A DNA stretch of 64,000 nt from JBLNBN01 sp050260015. GTDB taxonomy: Bacteria; Bacteroidota; Ignavibacteria; Kapaibacteriales; UBA2268. Below, in pieces: positions 17,878 through 26,768 of the stretch. Under the pieces are notes generated by a model, which had not been told where the DNA came from, searched no databases, and was given only the letters and a program-made list of their open reading frames with translations. Each line of letters opens with the position of its first letter. Position 1 is the first letter of the stretch. The translations under genes and the position numbers were made by a program. The stretch lies in NCBI GenBank assembly GCA_050260015.1, contig JBLNBN010000036.1, positions 1 through 64,000 on the forward strand, written 5' to 3'.

Positions 17878-17903
17878 GCGGCAAAAATAAGGAATTTTCC
17901 CTC

Positions 17904-18272
17904 TCGTTCCCATGCTCCGCGTGGGAATGAATACCGAACGCTCTGCGTTCATACCATTTTCAGCTGCAGAACCTTATATACTACAGCTTTCAGATTCGAT
18001 AAACGCGGAGCGTTTATACTGCATTCCAACGCAGGAGCGTTGGAACGATGATTCATATTCTTCGTTCCCATGCTCCTCGTGGGAATGAATACCGAACGCA
18101 TCGCGTTCATTCCATTTCCAGCGGCAGAATCTTAGATACTTCAGCTTCGAAATTCAATAAACGCGGAGCGTTTTTAACTGCATTGCAACGCAGGAGCGTT
18201 GGAACGATGATTCATCTTCCTCGTTCCCATGCTCCGCGTGGGAATGAATACCGAACGCTCTGCGTTCATTCT
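17904..18272 (+). repeat. Left block of the four-hairpin tandem repeat (two and a half units)
   Basis: Units begin (CGTTCCCATG) at 17905, 18063 and 18222, a period of 158-159 bases. Each full unit carries four inverted repeats in the same order: TTCCCA/TGGGAA, GAACGC/GCGTTC, AAACGC/GCGTTT and TTCCAACGC/GCGTTGGAA. The third unit stops after the second hairpin, just before the transposase gene. The stems are conserved better than the spacers between them. Confidence 0.93.
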
Positions 18273-18282
18273 ATTTTTGCTT

Positions 18283-18819
18283 TTACATCCAATCCATATT
18301 AATGTCAATGATCCCTTGGCATCCGTTATAATTCCTGGCGCTTGAATAAACCCAATGCAAAGGATCGTCAACATATCCTCTTCGAAGTGGATTGTTATGG
18401 ATATAATCCAGCTTTTCTCTCATCATCTCGAGGCTTAGAATTTGTTCGGGATGATTTCCTTCTTGCCAGACCTGATATAGCCGATCGGATCTTGTCGACA
18501 ATTTGTAGAACTTTAGTTTCTTCAAAAGCTCATTATAATGAAGCTCTGATAGAAACTCAATTATCTTTCTTGCGGAATATGATTTGAAGTTTGCAATTTC
18601 TTTGGTTAAATTCTCAGAGATAGCAATTAAGTGTAAATGATTTTCCAGTATAACGTAGCCATACAATTCAATCCTATTATTTTGAACAAGGAAATTAAGG
18701 GAATCAATCACAATCTGCGTAAGATTCTTATTGGCAAACAAAGGCATCCATTCGACTGTAGTGATGGTGAGAAAATATGGAAAATCGTTATTGAATATTT
18801 TGTAACGGCTTCTGCCCAT
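18283..18819 (-). CDS. IS200-like (Y1) transposase, REP-associated type (RAYT)
   Basis: A 178-residue single-strand DNA transposase of the Y1 family. The HUH motif is seen as ENHLHLI (His61 and His63), and the catalytic Tyr is probably Y81 in SYSARKIIEFL. The N-terminal PYFLTITTVEWMPLF and the C-terminal DYIHNNPLRRGYVDDPLHWVYSSARNY are the hallmarks of RAYT proteins. By family knowledge, RAYTs nick or process hairpin (REP) sequences and mobilise them. The gene is AT-rich and intact, and sits between two blocks of hairpin repeats in the same orientation. No terminal ends of an autonomous insertion sequence were found. Confidence 0.9.
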   Translation of the reverse strand: MGRSRYKIFNNDFPYFLTITTVEWMPLFANKNLTQIVIDSLNFLVQNNRIELYGYVILENHLHLIAISENLTKEIANFKSYSARKIIEFLSELHYNELLKKLKFYKLSTRSDRLYQVWQEGNHPEQILSLEMMREKLDYIHNNPLRRGYVDDPLHWVYSSARNYNGCQGIIDINMDWM

Positions 18820-18879
18820 AATTTCTCCTTAGGTAAGAAATTGAAGAAATACGTTTTGTGAATCTATTCAATCGCTTGC

Positions 18880-19313
18880 AAACGCGGAGCGTTTATACAG
18901 CATTCCAACGCAGGAACGTTGGAACGATGCATCATATTTCTCGTTCCCATGCTCCGCGTGGGAATGAATACCGAACGCTCTGCGTTCATTCCTTTTCCAG
19001 CGGCAGCGCCTTAGATACTACTGCTTCGCGTTTCAATAAACGCGGAGCGTTTATACTGCATTCCAACGCAGGAACGTTGGAACGATGCATCATATTTCTC
19101 GTTCCCATGCTCCGCGTGGGAATGAATACCGAACGCTCTGCGTTCATACCATTTTCAGCTGCAGAACCTTATATACTACAGCTTTCAGATTCGATAAACG
19201 CGGAGCGTTTTTACTGCATTCCAACGCAGGAGCGTTGGAACGATGCTACTTATTGAGAGTCTCTTCAATCGCTTGCAAACGCGGAGCGTTTTTACTGCAT
19301 TCCAACGCAGGAG
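18880..19313 (+). repeat. Right block of the four-hairpin tandem repeat
   Basis: Begins within a unit at the third hairpin (AAACGC/GCGTTT, 18880), continues with full units whose CGTTCCCATG starts lie at 18942 and 19100, and ends with a truncated last unit at 19313. The orientation is the same as in the left block. The segment containing ACCATTTTCAGCTGCAGAAC occurs both at 17952 and at 19147, so left and right blocks share unit sub-types. Confidence 0.93.
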
Positions 19314-19386
19314 AAATAATATATCTATATAATAAGTAGATACCGTACTTCATCTTATATAGTATGCAAATAAAATTGAATTCGAT

Positions 19387-20751
19387 TTAGATTTCTTTTA
19401 TAAAATTGACAGCTAAAGAACCAGTAATGATTTCCTTAAGATTATCTGCATTTATTTTATAATCAATTTTAAAATCCTTAATTGAATCAAAATTTTTATA
19501 ATAAATAAAGATCGTGTCCAAATTTTCTTTTGAATGATGTTTAATTTTATCTATCTTTAAATCTATTTGAGCACTTTCTGCCTTAGCCTCATAAGGTGGA
19601 TATAAAATATCGAAAAACGGATCATCTAAATGATCCATTATTCCATAGGGTAAACCTAACATATTCCTATATTTAAGTGGTTTATTTGGTGCTACGGGTT
19701 CACGATAATAAGGTTTATTTAAATAAACTTCAAACTCATTTGGAAATTGTAATTCAATATCTATATCATGCGCCGATTCATTACCAGTGTTATGTATGAT
19801 TATGTTAACCTCATAAATACCGATTTGATGATTAACATACTTTTGTAACTTTGCCAAATATTTATAATATTTATCATATTGCTTATCAAGATATTGATTA
19901 TATTCATTTCTCTGTTCATTAGTTCCATAATGCAACGAATTATATAAAGCTAAATTTGTTAATTTGGGGTGTATGGATGAAAATAGTTCGGCGGCAGCGG
20001 ATAATGCTGATGCATTAACTCCCTTAAAAACAGGATTTAGAGACGGTTGAATCTTTGTATCGAGTTTATCATCTTTTTCTTTACTTTCGGACTTATTTTG
20101 ATGCTTGTAATCTTCATGAATCAATAACTTAGGATACTTTTTCTTAAATTCAAAAAATTTGTTTTCTACATCCTCCTCACTCATTTTATTAAATCTTTCA
20201 ACATTAATAACTAGAACATTTTCACCTTGGTCGAATTGGATTTCTAAATTAGGTTTAGATATATTTCTACTATGATTCCATTTTATCATTTGTTCAAATT
20301 CTTCATTTGAAGCATAGCCAGTAGAAGAGCCTTTCCGCAACGGTATCATAGTCTTTTCTAAACTTCCAAATTTCTTGGTTAAATAAAAGCCGCGGTCTTG
20401 AATTGGAATTTTAATTACACCAATTTTCTTACCTTCAAAGGTTATTTGATGGTATGAAAATTCTAAGGGTTTATTGATTTTAGAGTTGACAAACTGCTGC
20501 AAATTAGCATCATCTAAGTTTTCATATATTCCTACTGTTTCAGCTCTATTTCCCTTACCATCTTTAAAACCTATTAATATGTAAGCTTCATTACGGCGAA
20601 AAGCATTTGCGAAAGCCAGTATGTCTTTCAACAATTCACTTTTAACTTCATCAGATGCTTTTATAAATTTATATTGTTCTTCTTTAAAATCTAAAGTAGC
20701 ACTTTCCGATTCATTAACTAATTCATTTAGTAGTTTTTCCCAGTCTTCCAT
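19387..20751 (-). CDS. AlbA_2 (Schlafen-like) domain protein
   Basis: A 454-residue protein. Residues about 15-140 match the Schlafen AlbA_2 DNA-binding domain: ESATLDFKEEQ at the start, ELLKDILAFANAFRRNEAYILIGFKDGKG, and the closing MIPLRKGSSTGYASNEEFEQM. Residues 150-454 form a Lys/Asn-rich region with a beta-rich module (EVNIIIHNTGNESAHDIDIELQFP), which I cannot name. The family is often found as a transcription factor or near defence and mobile genes, but no nuclease motif is visible. The gene is strongly AT-rich and adjoins the RAYT repeat locus, consistent with transfer. Confidence 0.75.
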   Translation of the reverse strand: MEDWEKLLNELVNESESATLDFKEEQYKFIKASDEVKSELLKDILAFANAFRRNEAYILIGFKDGKGNRAETVGIYENLDDANLQQFVNSKINKPLEFSYHQITFEGKKIGVIKIPIQDRGFYLTKKFGSLEKTMIPLRKGSSTGYASNEEFEQMIKWNHSRNISKPNLEIQFDQGENVLVINVERFNKMSEEDVENKFFEFKKKYPKLLIHEDYKHQNKSESKEKDDKLDTKIQPSLNPVFKGVNASALSAAAELFSSIHPKLTNLALYNSLHYGTNEQRNEYNQYLDKQYDKYYKYLAKLQKYVNHQIGIYEVNIIIHNTGNESAHDIDIELQFPNEFEVYLNKPYYREPVAPNKPLKYRNMLGLPYGIMDHLDDPFFDILYPPYEAKAESAQIDLKIDKIKHHSKENLDTIFIYYKNFDSIKDFKIDYKINADNLKEIITGSLAVNFIKEI

Positions 20752-21281
20752 ATTCTATCACCTTTTACACAAAAGCTATTATCTCTTACTTATTAACTTA
20801 CTTATTATTCCATTAACCTCCAAACCCTTTTTTAACTAAAATTCCCGATTTCCCTTCATAATTTCATAATACTTTCGTCGAGCGGCTTCCCGCGCGCCTC
20901 CGCCGCGCTATAATGAAGAGAGCGGGCGGCCTCCGCTACAGTCGTTTAACCGCTGCGCGGTTAGGAGAGGATTTTGGGAGGGCTTTTCCGTAAGCTGCGC
21001 TTCGCTTGCATACGGTTATGGATGATTGAGCCCCTGCGGGGCGAAACGGGGAATAGATTCCCGATCGGGTCGGGAATGACTAAGACCTGTAAAATCGGCG
21101 TTTGTGCGACGATGCGGACACGGTTTTTTTGTATATGTTCTTTGGACCCTTCGCTGCGCTCTGGGTGACAGAGCTTGCTGATTTTAGGCGTTTGCGCGTT
21201 GACCATGATTTGATATGCTGAATATAGACAAATATTCGTAATTTTGATAATAATATTATCTAATAGTTGAGAAGATTAATT
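20752..21281. repeat. Repeat-rich intergenic region
   Basis: About 530 bases with no gene. It contains a CCGTAAGC...GCATACGG palindromic repeat (20988-21015), a CCCGATCGGGTCGGG palindrome (about 21060-21075) and an inverted copy (21128-21171) of the GTCACCCAGAGCGCAGCGAAGGGTC repeat. An AACCGCTGCGCGGTT hairpin is at about 20947-20961. Confidence 0.7.
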
Positions 21282-21698
21282 ATGAAGATATGCATTCCAA
21301 CGGAAGAAGCGAAAGGCCTGGAATCCGTAGTTTACGGGCACTTCGGGAGCGCGCCGGCGTTCGCGATAGTCGATACGACCGATCAATCAGTTAAGGAAAT
21401 AGCCAACGCCAACGCCGAGCACGAGCACGGGCAATGCCACCCGGTCCAGTTCCTGCTGGATAACGACGTGGATATCGTCGTAGTGGGCGGCATGGGGCAG
21501 CGCGCCCTCTCGTTGCTCAATTCGCAGGGTATTAGGGTATTCCGCACGGACCAGGAACTTAAAGTTTGGGATTTTATACATAACGTCGATAGCGTAGTTT
21601 TGTACGAAATGACGCCCGAACACGCCTGCGGCCATAACCACGGCGGCGGGCACAGTTGCGGTCACGACCATGGGCATGGACACGACCACGCGCATTAA
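21282..21698 (+). CDS. NifX/NifB-type dinitrogenase cofactor-like protein with His-rich tail
   Basis: A 138-residue protein of the NifX/NafY/MTH1175 family (PF02579). The opening MKICIPTEEAKGLESVVYGHFG and VVVGGMGQRALSLLNSQGIRVF are family hallmarks, with an HGQCHPV metal-ligand loop between them. The last 25 residues are rich in His, Gly and Cys (alternating H and G with D), typical of metal-storage or nickel/zinc binding tails. No nitrogenase genes are present in the window, so this is an orphan paralogue, probably an Fe-S or metal carrier. ATG at 21282 is preferred to the TTG at 21267. Confidence 0.88.
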   Translation: MKICIPTEEAKGLESVVYGHFGSAPAFAIVDTTDQSVKEIANANAEHEHGQCHPVQFLLDNDVDIVVVGGMGQRALSLLNSQGIRVFRTDQELKVWDFIHNVDSVVLYEMTPEHACGHNHGGGHSCGHDHGHGHDHAH

Positions 21699-21703
21699 GC
21701 TCC

Positions 21704-24220
21704 CTATATGCTCGAGTAGGCGTCTATATCGACAATTACTTTGACGCGTATGGAGGAGAACTTGCGGCTATAGATCTCCTGCGCGCGGCGGATAGAGCCG
21801 TGGAGTATGCTTCCGCGGGGATCGAGCGACTTGATATTCTTAATCAGAATTACCTGCCGGTAGATGGAGCGCAACCGCGAAAGGGTCGGCGCGGTCGGCC
21901 CGAGTATTATCATCGCGGGGTTGTCCTGCGGCAAAAGCCGCGCGAACTCCCGCGCGTGCTCTATGGCTTCCTGCTCGGTGCGCGCCTGGAATTCAATTTT
22001 ACAGAACCGGGAGTACGGCGGATACTTCGCGTACTTCCGGTTGTTTAATTCCCAGTCGAAGAAATATTCGAAAGGATGCCCGATAATGCTCTTAATGGCG
22101 ATATGCTCGGGGTGGTACGTTTGAATAATAACTTCGCTCTCCTGGAAAGCCGAGCGTCCCGCGCGGCCCGCCACCTGCGTTATTAATTGATATGTGCGCT
22201 CCGTCGAGCGGAAGTCCGGCATAAAGAGCGACAGATCCGCGTTGATAACGCCGACGAGGGTGACGTTCTCGAAGTCCAACCCCTTCGTCACCATCTGCGT
22301 TCCTATTAATATATCGATATCTCCCTTCGCGAACTTTTGGAGCATGCGCCTGTGCGCGTCCTTTGTCGACGTCGTGTCGAGATCCATCCTCGCAATATTT
22401 ACGTCCGTACCCATGTCAGTGAGAAACTTCTTCAGATCGTCCTCTATCTTTTGCGTGCCTGTGCCGTACTGCTCGAGCTCCGGGTAGCCGCAAACGGGGC
22501 AGGACTTAGACGGCAAAGTCGAGTAACCGCAGTAGTGGCAATTCAAAAGGTCCTCGCGCTTATGGTAAGTGAGCGAGACGTCGCAGTTGTTGCAGAGCGG
22601 GATATATCCGCAGTCGGGGCAGAAGAGGAACGAAGAAAATCCGCGGCGGTTCTGGAAAATAATCACTCCCTGCTTATTATTCGCCCGCTCGACGATCGCC
22701 TCCAAAAGCGTTTTGGTAAACGCGCCGTGGAGCTGGCCGGTTTTCATGGACTGCAGCACGTCGACGACGCGCAGCGTAGGCAGCACGGCGTTGTCCGCGC
22801 GCGACTTAATCTCCAGCAGCTTGAATCTACCTCTTTTAGCGTTGTACATGCTCTCGAGCGAGGGCGTCGCGGAGCCGAGCACGACCGTGGCGTTCTCCAT
22901 CTTCCCGCGGACGAGCGCGCAATCGCGCCCCTGGTAGCGCGGGGCCGGGCTCTCCTGCTTGAAGGACTGCTCGTGCTCCTCGTCTACTATAATTAATCCT
23001 ACGTTTTCGAGAGGCGCGAAGATAGCGGAGCGCGCCCCGATTACTATCTTACTGCGGCCAGTACGAACGTTGTTCCAGGAGTCGAATCGTTCGCCGGCGG
23101 ACATCCGGCTGTGCATCATCGAAACTATGCCGGGGAAGAACTGCACGAACCTATCCAATAATTGGGGCGTAAGCGAAATTTCGGGTACGATAACGATAGC
23201 GGTCTTGCCGAGCTCGATAGCGCGTTCGATAGCGCGCAGGTAGACGAGAGTCTTTCCGCTGCCCGTAATGCCGTGTAATAAATAGGGCTGAAACTCGCCT
23301 GATTCGACCGAGGCGCGGACTTCTTCGAAGGCTGCTTGCTGCTCGGGGTTGAGCGTCATTTGGCGTTCGTCCCGTCGGGCGAGCGTTTCCTTAGGTTTTT
23401 TCTGCTCGTTTCGATCGACCTCGACCATTTCTACTTCCAGGAGTCCTTGCGCGATAAGGGCGGTAGCGGCCGCTTGCGAGCTATGGCTTTCTTTAATTGC
23501 GGTCGGGGCGAGCGGCGCCGTCCCCTCGTTGGTCTGCTTCATAAAGACGTAGCCGAGCAGCGCGGACTGCTTGGGGGCGGTTTTATCCAATCTATCGAAC
23601 GTCGTTTTGAGCTTCGCTTCGTCGTTAATCAATTCGTTTGGCATTTTAAGCGAGCGCCTGTAGAGCGGTTTCGTAGGCTGGCGCATGGCTTCCTGCAGTT
23701 CGATCAACCCCTTCTGGCGGAGCTTTTCGATCTGCGCGGCGACCGAGGCGGAGTTAAATTTCTTTTCGAGCGTCTTTATCGAATAAAAGCCGGGCTTTTT
23801 AGCGAGCGTTTGAAGCAATGCGCCCATTTTCGGAGCGCGCAGCATGAGTTCGGCTATCTGCTCGTTGCCGACGTTCGGCGCCAAACGGACCTCGATATAG
23901 CTTTCGGTCGTGAAGCCCTGCGGGATGGCGGCGCGGATGGCTTCGCCCCAGCTGGAGTGGTAGTAGTCGCTCATCCACTTAGTGAATTTCATCATCGCTT
24001 CGGTAAATACGGGCTCCTCGTCGAGAAATTCCTCTACGTCTTTCAACTTTGAAAGATCTTCCACGTCTGTTGCGAGGCCGACAACCATGCCGGTCATCGT
24101 GCGCCGTCCGAAGGGGACGACGGCGCGGCGCCCGACGAGAGTTCCGGTAGCGAGCCGCTCCGGGACATTGTATGAAAAATTCTTGTTTATAGGGACCGGC
24201 AGAGCTATATCGACTATCAT
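21704..24220 (-). CDS. priA: Primosomal protein N' (replication restart helicase)
   Basis: 3'-5' DNA helicase that reloads the replisome at stalled forks. A 3'-DNA binding domain (about 1-105) is followed by a winged helix, then helicase lobe 1 with Walker A GITGSGKT (317-324) and DEEH (413-416), a zinc region with eight Cys in four CxxC pairs (CPDC, CNNC, CHYC, CPVC), and lobe 2 with GTQMVTKGLDF and QVAGRAGR. 838 residues is normal for PriA of this phylum. It converges with the NifX-like gene, only five bases between stops, with a shared short spacer. Confidence 0.97.
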   Translation of the reverse strand: MIVDIALPVPINKNFSYNVPERLATGTLVGRRAVVPFGRRTMTGMVVGLATDVEDLSKLKDVEEFLDEEPVFTEAMMKFTKWMSDYYHSSWGEAIRAAIPQGFTTESYIEVRLAPNVGNEQIAELMLRAPKMGALLQTLAKKPGFYSIKTLEKKFNSASVAAQIEKLRQKGLIELQEAMRQPTKPLYRRSLKMPNELINDEAKLKTTFDRLDKTAPKQSALLGYVFMKQTNEGTAPLAPTAIKESHSSQAAATALIAQGLLEVEMVEVDRNEQKKPKETLARRDERQMTLNPEQQAAFEEVRASVESGEFQPYLLHGITGSGKTLVYLRAIERAIELGKTAIVIVPEISLTPQLLDRFVQFFPGIVSMMHSRMSAGERFDSWNNVRTGRSKIVIGARSAIFAPLENVGLIIVDEEHEQSFKQESPAPRYQGRDCALVRGKMENATVVLGSATPSLESMYNAKRGRFKLLEIKSRADNAVLPTLRVVDVLQSMKTGQLHGAFTKTLLEAIVERANNKQGVIIFQNRRGFSSFLFCPDCGYIPLCNNCDVSLTYHKREDLLNCHYCGYSTLPSKSCPVCGYPELEQYGTGTQKIEDDLKKFLTDMGTDVNIARMDLDTTSTKDAHRRMLQKFAKGDIDILIGTQMVTKGLDFENVTLVGVINADLSLFMPDFRSTERTYQLITQVAGRAGRSAFQESEVIIQTYHPEHIAIKSIIGHPFEYFFDWELNNRKYAKYPPYSRFCKIEFQARTEQEAIEHAREFARLLPQDNPAMIILGPTAPTLSRLRSIYRQVILIKNIKSLDPRGSILHGSIRRAQEIYSRKFSSIRVKVIVDIDAYSSI

Positions 24221-24355
24221 TTTTCTTCTTAAAATTTTTTGTAAATCAAAACGTAAAAAACCCGTATCCGTCTTTATTTCATATATTCGAATTAACTCGA
24301 AAAAATTGTATAATTCTTTTTTCCATAACTGAATTATTTACTAAAAAGGGACGTT

Positions 24356-25552
24356 ATGAAAGCAAAATTAATTTTTTTGCTCGTTTTTACTTCGCTATCA
24401 TTTATTGGATGCAGAGGCCAGGACAAGCCCCAGGACTCTGAATTAGCAAAGGGCATTAATTACTCTCTGAACAACGAGATCACAAAGGACAGGCAGAACG
24501 CGATAACGAACGCAGTACAGAAGTGCAGCCCGGCGATCGTCGGCATTAACGTAACCGAGACGCGCCAGGTAGTTTACCGCGACCCGTGGGGCGAGTTTTT
24601 CCAGGACGACCCGTTCTTCCGCCGTTTCTTCGGCGAGCGTTCGCAACCGCGGATGCAAAAATACGAAGTAAAGGCTCTCGGTTCGGGCTTTTTAATTTCC
24701 CCCGACGGCTATATACTAACGAATCACCACGTAGCCGGCAACGCAACGAAGGTAATCGTCACGATGACCGACGGCAAGGAGTATCCGGCTTCGATCGTCG
24801 GCGCCGACCAGGTGGCGGACGTCGCTCTTTTAAAGATCGAAGGGAAAAATTTACCGTACCTGAAACTTTCCAATTCGGACAATGTAATAATAGGGGAGTG
24901 GGCTATCGCGTTCGGCAACCCGTTCGGACTTTTCGATATAAACGCGAAGCCGACGGTCACGGTGGGAGTTATATCCAACAAAGATATAGACTTCGTCCAC
25001 GAGGACGAACCATATAACCGGGTTTATAAACGGATGATCCAGACCGACGCGGCCATCAGTAGCGGCAATTCCGGCGGGCCGCTCGTCAACTCCGCGGGCG
25101 ACGTTATAGGAATGAACACGGTGATCTTCTCGACCTCGCAGAGCCAGCAGGGCGCGGGCTCGATAGGGATCGGCTTCGCCATCCCTATAAACAGGGTGCG
25201 GGACATACTTGACAAGATAAAGGGCCAAAAGGGAATCGATCGCAATTACTATACGGGTATGGAAGTGCGCGAAATAGACGAGCAATTGGCGAGATATCTT
25301 AAGCTTAGCGAGGACGCGCGCGGCGTAGTGATCTACTCGATACAGCGCAATTCCCCGGCGGACGAGGCGGGATTGGAGCCCGGCGATATAATCGAATCCA
25401 TCGACGGGAGTAAAATTGTTCGCGGCCAGGATTATTTAGTGGCAATTGGCGACGCTGTTACCGGGCAAAAGCTTAAATTTGTAGTTTCGCGGGACGGCTC
25501 GGAAAAAACATTCACCGTTACGCTGGCGCCCCCGCCGACAAAAACCAGGTAA
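24356..25552 (+). CDS. HtrA/DegQ-type serine protease, lipoprotein
   Basis: Envelope quality-control protease, 398 residues. A lipoprotein signal MKAKLIFLLVFTSLSFIGC puts the lipid at C19, which is less usual for DegP-type enzymes. The trypsin-like domain has its triad at H125 (LTNHHVAG), D155 (VADVALL) and S239 (SSGNSGGPLV). A single PDZ domain (about 300-385) closes the protein, as in DegS. AAGGGA precedes the ATG. lptB follows after about 50 bases. The mixture of lipid anchor and one PDZ suggests a membrane-fixed sensor or sheddase, but this is inference. Confidence 0.93.
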   Translation: MKAKLIFLLVFTSLSFIGCRGQDKPQDSELAKGINYSLNNEITKDRQNAITNAVQKCSPAIVGINVTETRQVVYRDPWGEFFQDDPFFRRFFGERSQPRMQKYEVKALGSGFLISPDGYILTNHHVAGNATKVIVTMTDGKEYPASIVGADQVADVALLKIEGKNLPYLKLSNSDNVIIGEWAIAFGNPFGLFDINAKPTVTVGVISNKDIDFVHEDEPYNRVYKRMIQTDAAISSGNSGGPLVNSAGDVIGMNTVIFSTSQSQQGAGSIGIGFAIPINRVRDILDKIKGQKGIDRNYYTGMEVREIDEQLARYLKLSEDARGVVIYSIQRNSPADEAGLEPGDIIESIDGSKIVRGQDYLVAIGDAVTGQKLKFVVSRDGSEKTFTVTLAPPPTKTR

Positions 25553-25604
25553 GACGTTATAAACTAAGAGAAGACTTTTTCTCCGAATACAAAACGGAAT
25601 CAAA

Positions 25605-26354
25605 TTGGAAAATAACACAAGCGTGCTCAGCTCCACCGAGCTGATAAAGAAATACAAGCAGAGAACAGTCGTAAAGGGCGTTACGCTCGACGTCAAGCAA
25701 GGGGAGGTCGTCGGACTTTTGGGGCCGAACGGCGCCGGGAAGACGACCACTTTCTATATGATAGTTGGGATGATTAAGCCCAATCGCGGCAGCGTGCTGC
25801 TGGACGGCGCAGACATAACCGGCAAGCCTATGTACAGGCGATCACGACTTGGGATCAGCTACCTGCCCCAGGAAGCTTCGATATTTAGAAAGATGACCGT
25901 GGAAAACAACATCCGCGCGATCCTGCAACTGCAGCCGATGACGCGCGCGCAGCGGAAGGAGCGTCTCGAGCAGCTCCTGGAGGACTTCCATATAACGCAC
26001 ATCCGGAAGAGCAAGGGCTACATGCTCTCGGGCGGGGAGCGGCGGCGCTGCGAGATCGCCAGGACGCTCGCCTCGAATCCAAAGTTTATTCTTTTGGACG
26101 AGCCGTTTGCGGGGATCGATCCGATAGCGGTGGAGGACATCATGAAAATGGTCTACGAGCTAAAGGACAAAGGAATCGGAGTATTAATAACCGACCATAA
26201 TGTTCACGAAACGCTTTCAATTACGGATCGAGCTTATATTTTGATCGACGGAAATATCTACATTTCCGGCTCAGCACAGGAAATTGCGGCCAACGAAGAA
26301 GTGCGCCGACTGTATTTAGGCGAAACCTTCCAATTGGAACGCTACAAATTTTAA
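25605..26354 (+). CDS. lptB: LPS export ABC transporter ATPase LptB
   Basis: ATPase that powers lipopolysaccharide transport to the outer membrane by LptBFG. Walker A GPNGAGKT (40-47), signature LSGGERRRCEIAR and Walker B FILLDEPFAGIDPIAV are present, and the sequences YLPQEASIFRKMTVENNIRAIL and GIGVLITDHNVHETLSITDRAYI are nearly diagnostic of LptB. The start is TTG at 25605; no ATG exists in the open frame upstream back to the stop at 25560. The ATPase is not next to lptC, which is at 45847. Confidence 0.95.
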   Translation: MENNTSVLSSTELIKKYKQRTVVKGVTLDVKQGEVVGLLGPNGAGKTTTFYMIVGMIKPNRGSVLLDGADITGKPMYRRSRLGISYLPQEASIFRKMTVENNIRAILQLQPMTRAQRKERLEQLLEDFHITHIRKSKGYMLSGGERRRCEIARTLASNPKFILLDEPFAGIDPIAVEDIMKMVYELKDKGIGVLITDHNVHETLSITDRAYILIDGNIYISGSAQEIAANEEVRRLYLGETFQLERYKF

Positions 26355-26541
26355 AATTACCGCGATCGTCCTATTCCTTTGTAAAATAGGGCGACTAAGG
26401 CGATTTATCTGAAAATAAGGTTTGACTAAATATAAATGAAAAAATGATTAATTCTTGATAATTAACAGTAATTATCTGACGTAATCAGCTAATCATTTTG
26501 ATTAATTATTAAAAATTCACCAAATGTTCGCCCGAGGATAG

Positions 26542-26580
26542 GCTAAGCAATTGATATATATTCAGTTGCTTAGCTTTTTT
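26542..26580 (+). terminator. Rho-independent terminator after lptB
   Basis: GCTAAGCAA pairs with TTGCTTAGC around an AT-rich loop of 15 bases, followed by TTTTTT. It lies about 190 bases after the lptB stop. Confidence 0.85.
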
Positions 26581-26768
26581 ATTTAATGAAATAAGTTAAA
26601 AAATAATCCGTATTTTAGACTTTAGAATTTTACGTTCTTTGAAAATTAAACAACCAAGATAACGGAGCTATAACTAATTTCACAAACAAATCAGAAGGAG
26701 ATTATACACAACTTAGCCTACCAAGCGGAAGGCGAATTTTGTTTCATAATCAGAGGAGCAAGGCTCCT
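26581..26768 (+). promoter_or_regulatory. Long leader of rlpA with a ribosome-site hairpin
   Basis: The roughly 190 bases between the terminator and the rlpA start carry no gene. At 26752-26768 AGGAGC and GCTCCT are complementary around AAG, immediately before the ATG at 26769, so the AGGAG ribosome-binding site would be paired in RNA. Translation of rlpA may therefore be gated. Confidence 0.4.

Noticed and set aside
17878..17952. N-terminal extension of mtaB by 25 residues
   Set aside because: The extra codons lie within the hairpin repeat (NAERSVFIPTRSMGTR), and the true MtaB start MKVRFYNLGC follows.
18048..18302. 84-codon frame reading RSHAPRGNEYRT twice
   Set aside because: It is read entirely through the hairpin repeat units; the peptide repeats because the DNA repeats.
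17904..19313. CRISPR array
   Set aside because: The units are about 158 bases long with internal hairpins and similar spacers, and no cas gene is present.
19085..19339. 84-codon frame in the right repeat block, and a similar one at 18858-19256
   Set aside because: Same reason: translation of tandem palindromic repeats, with no ribosome-binding site.
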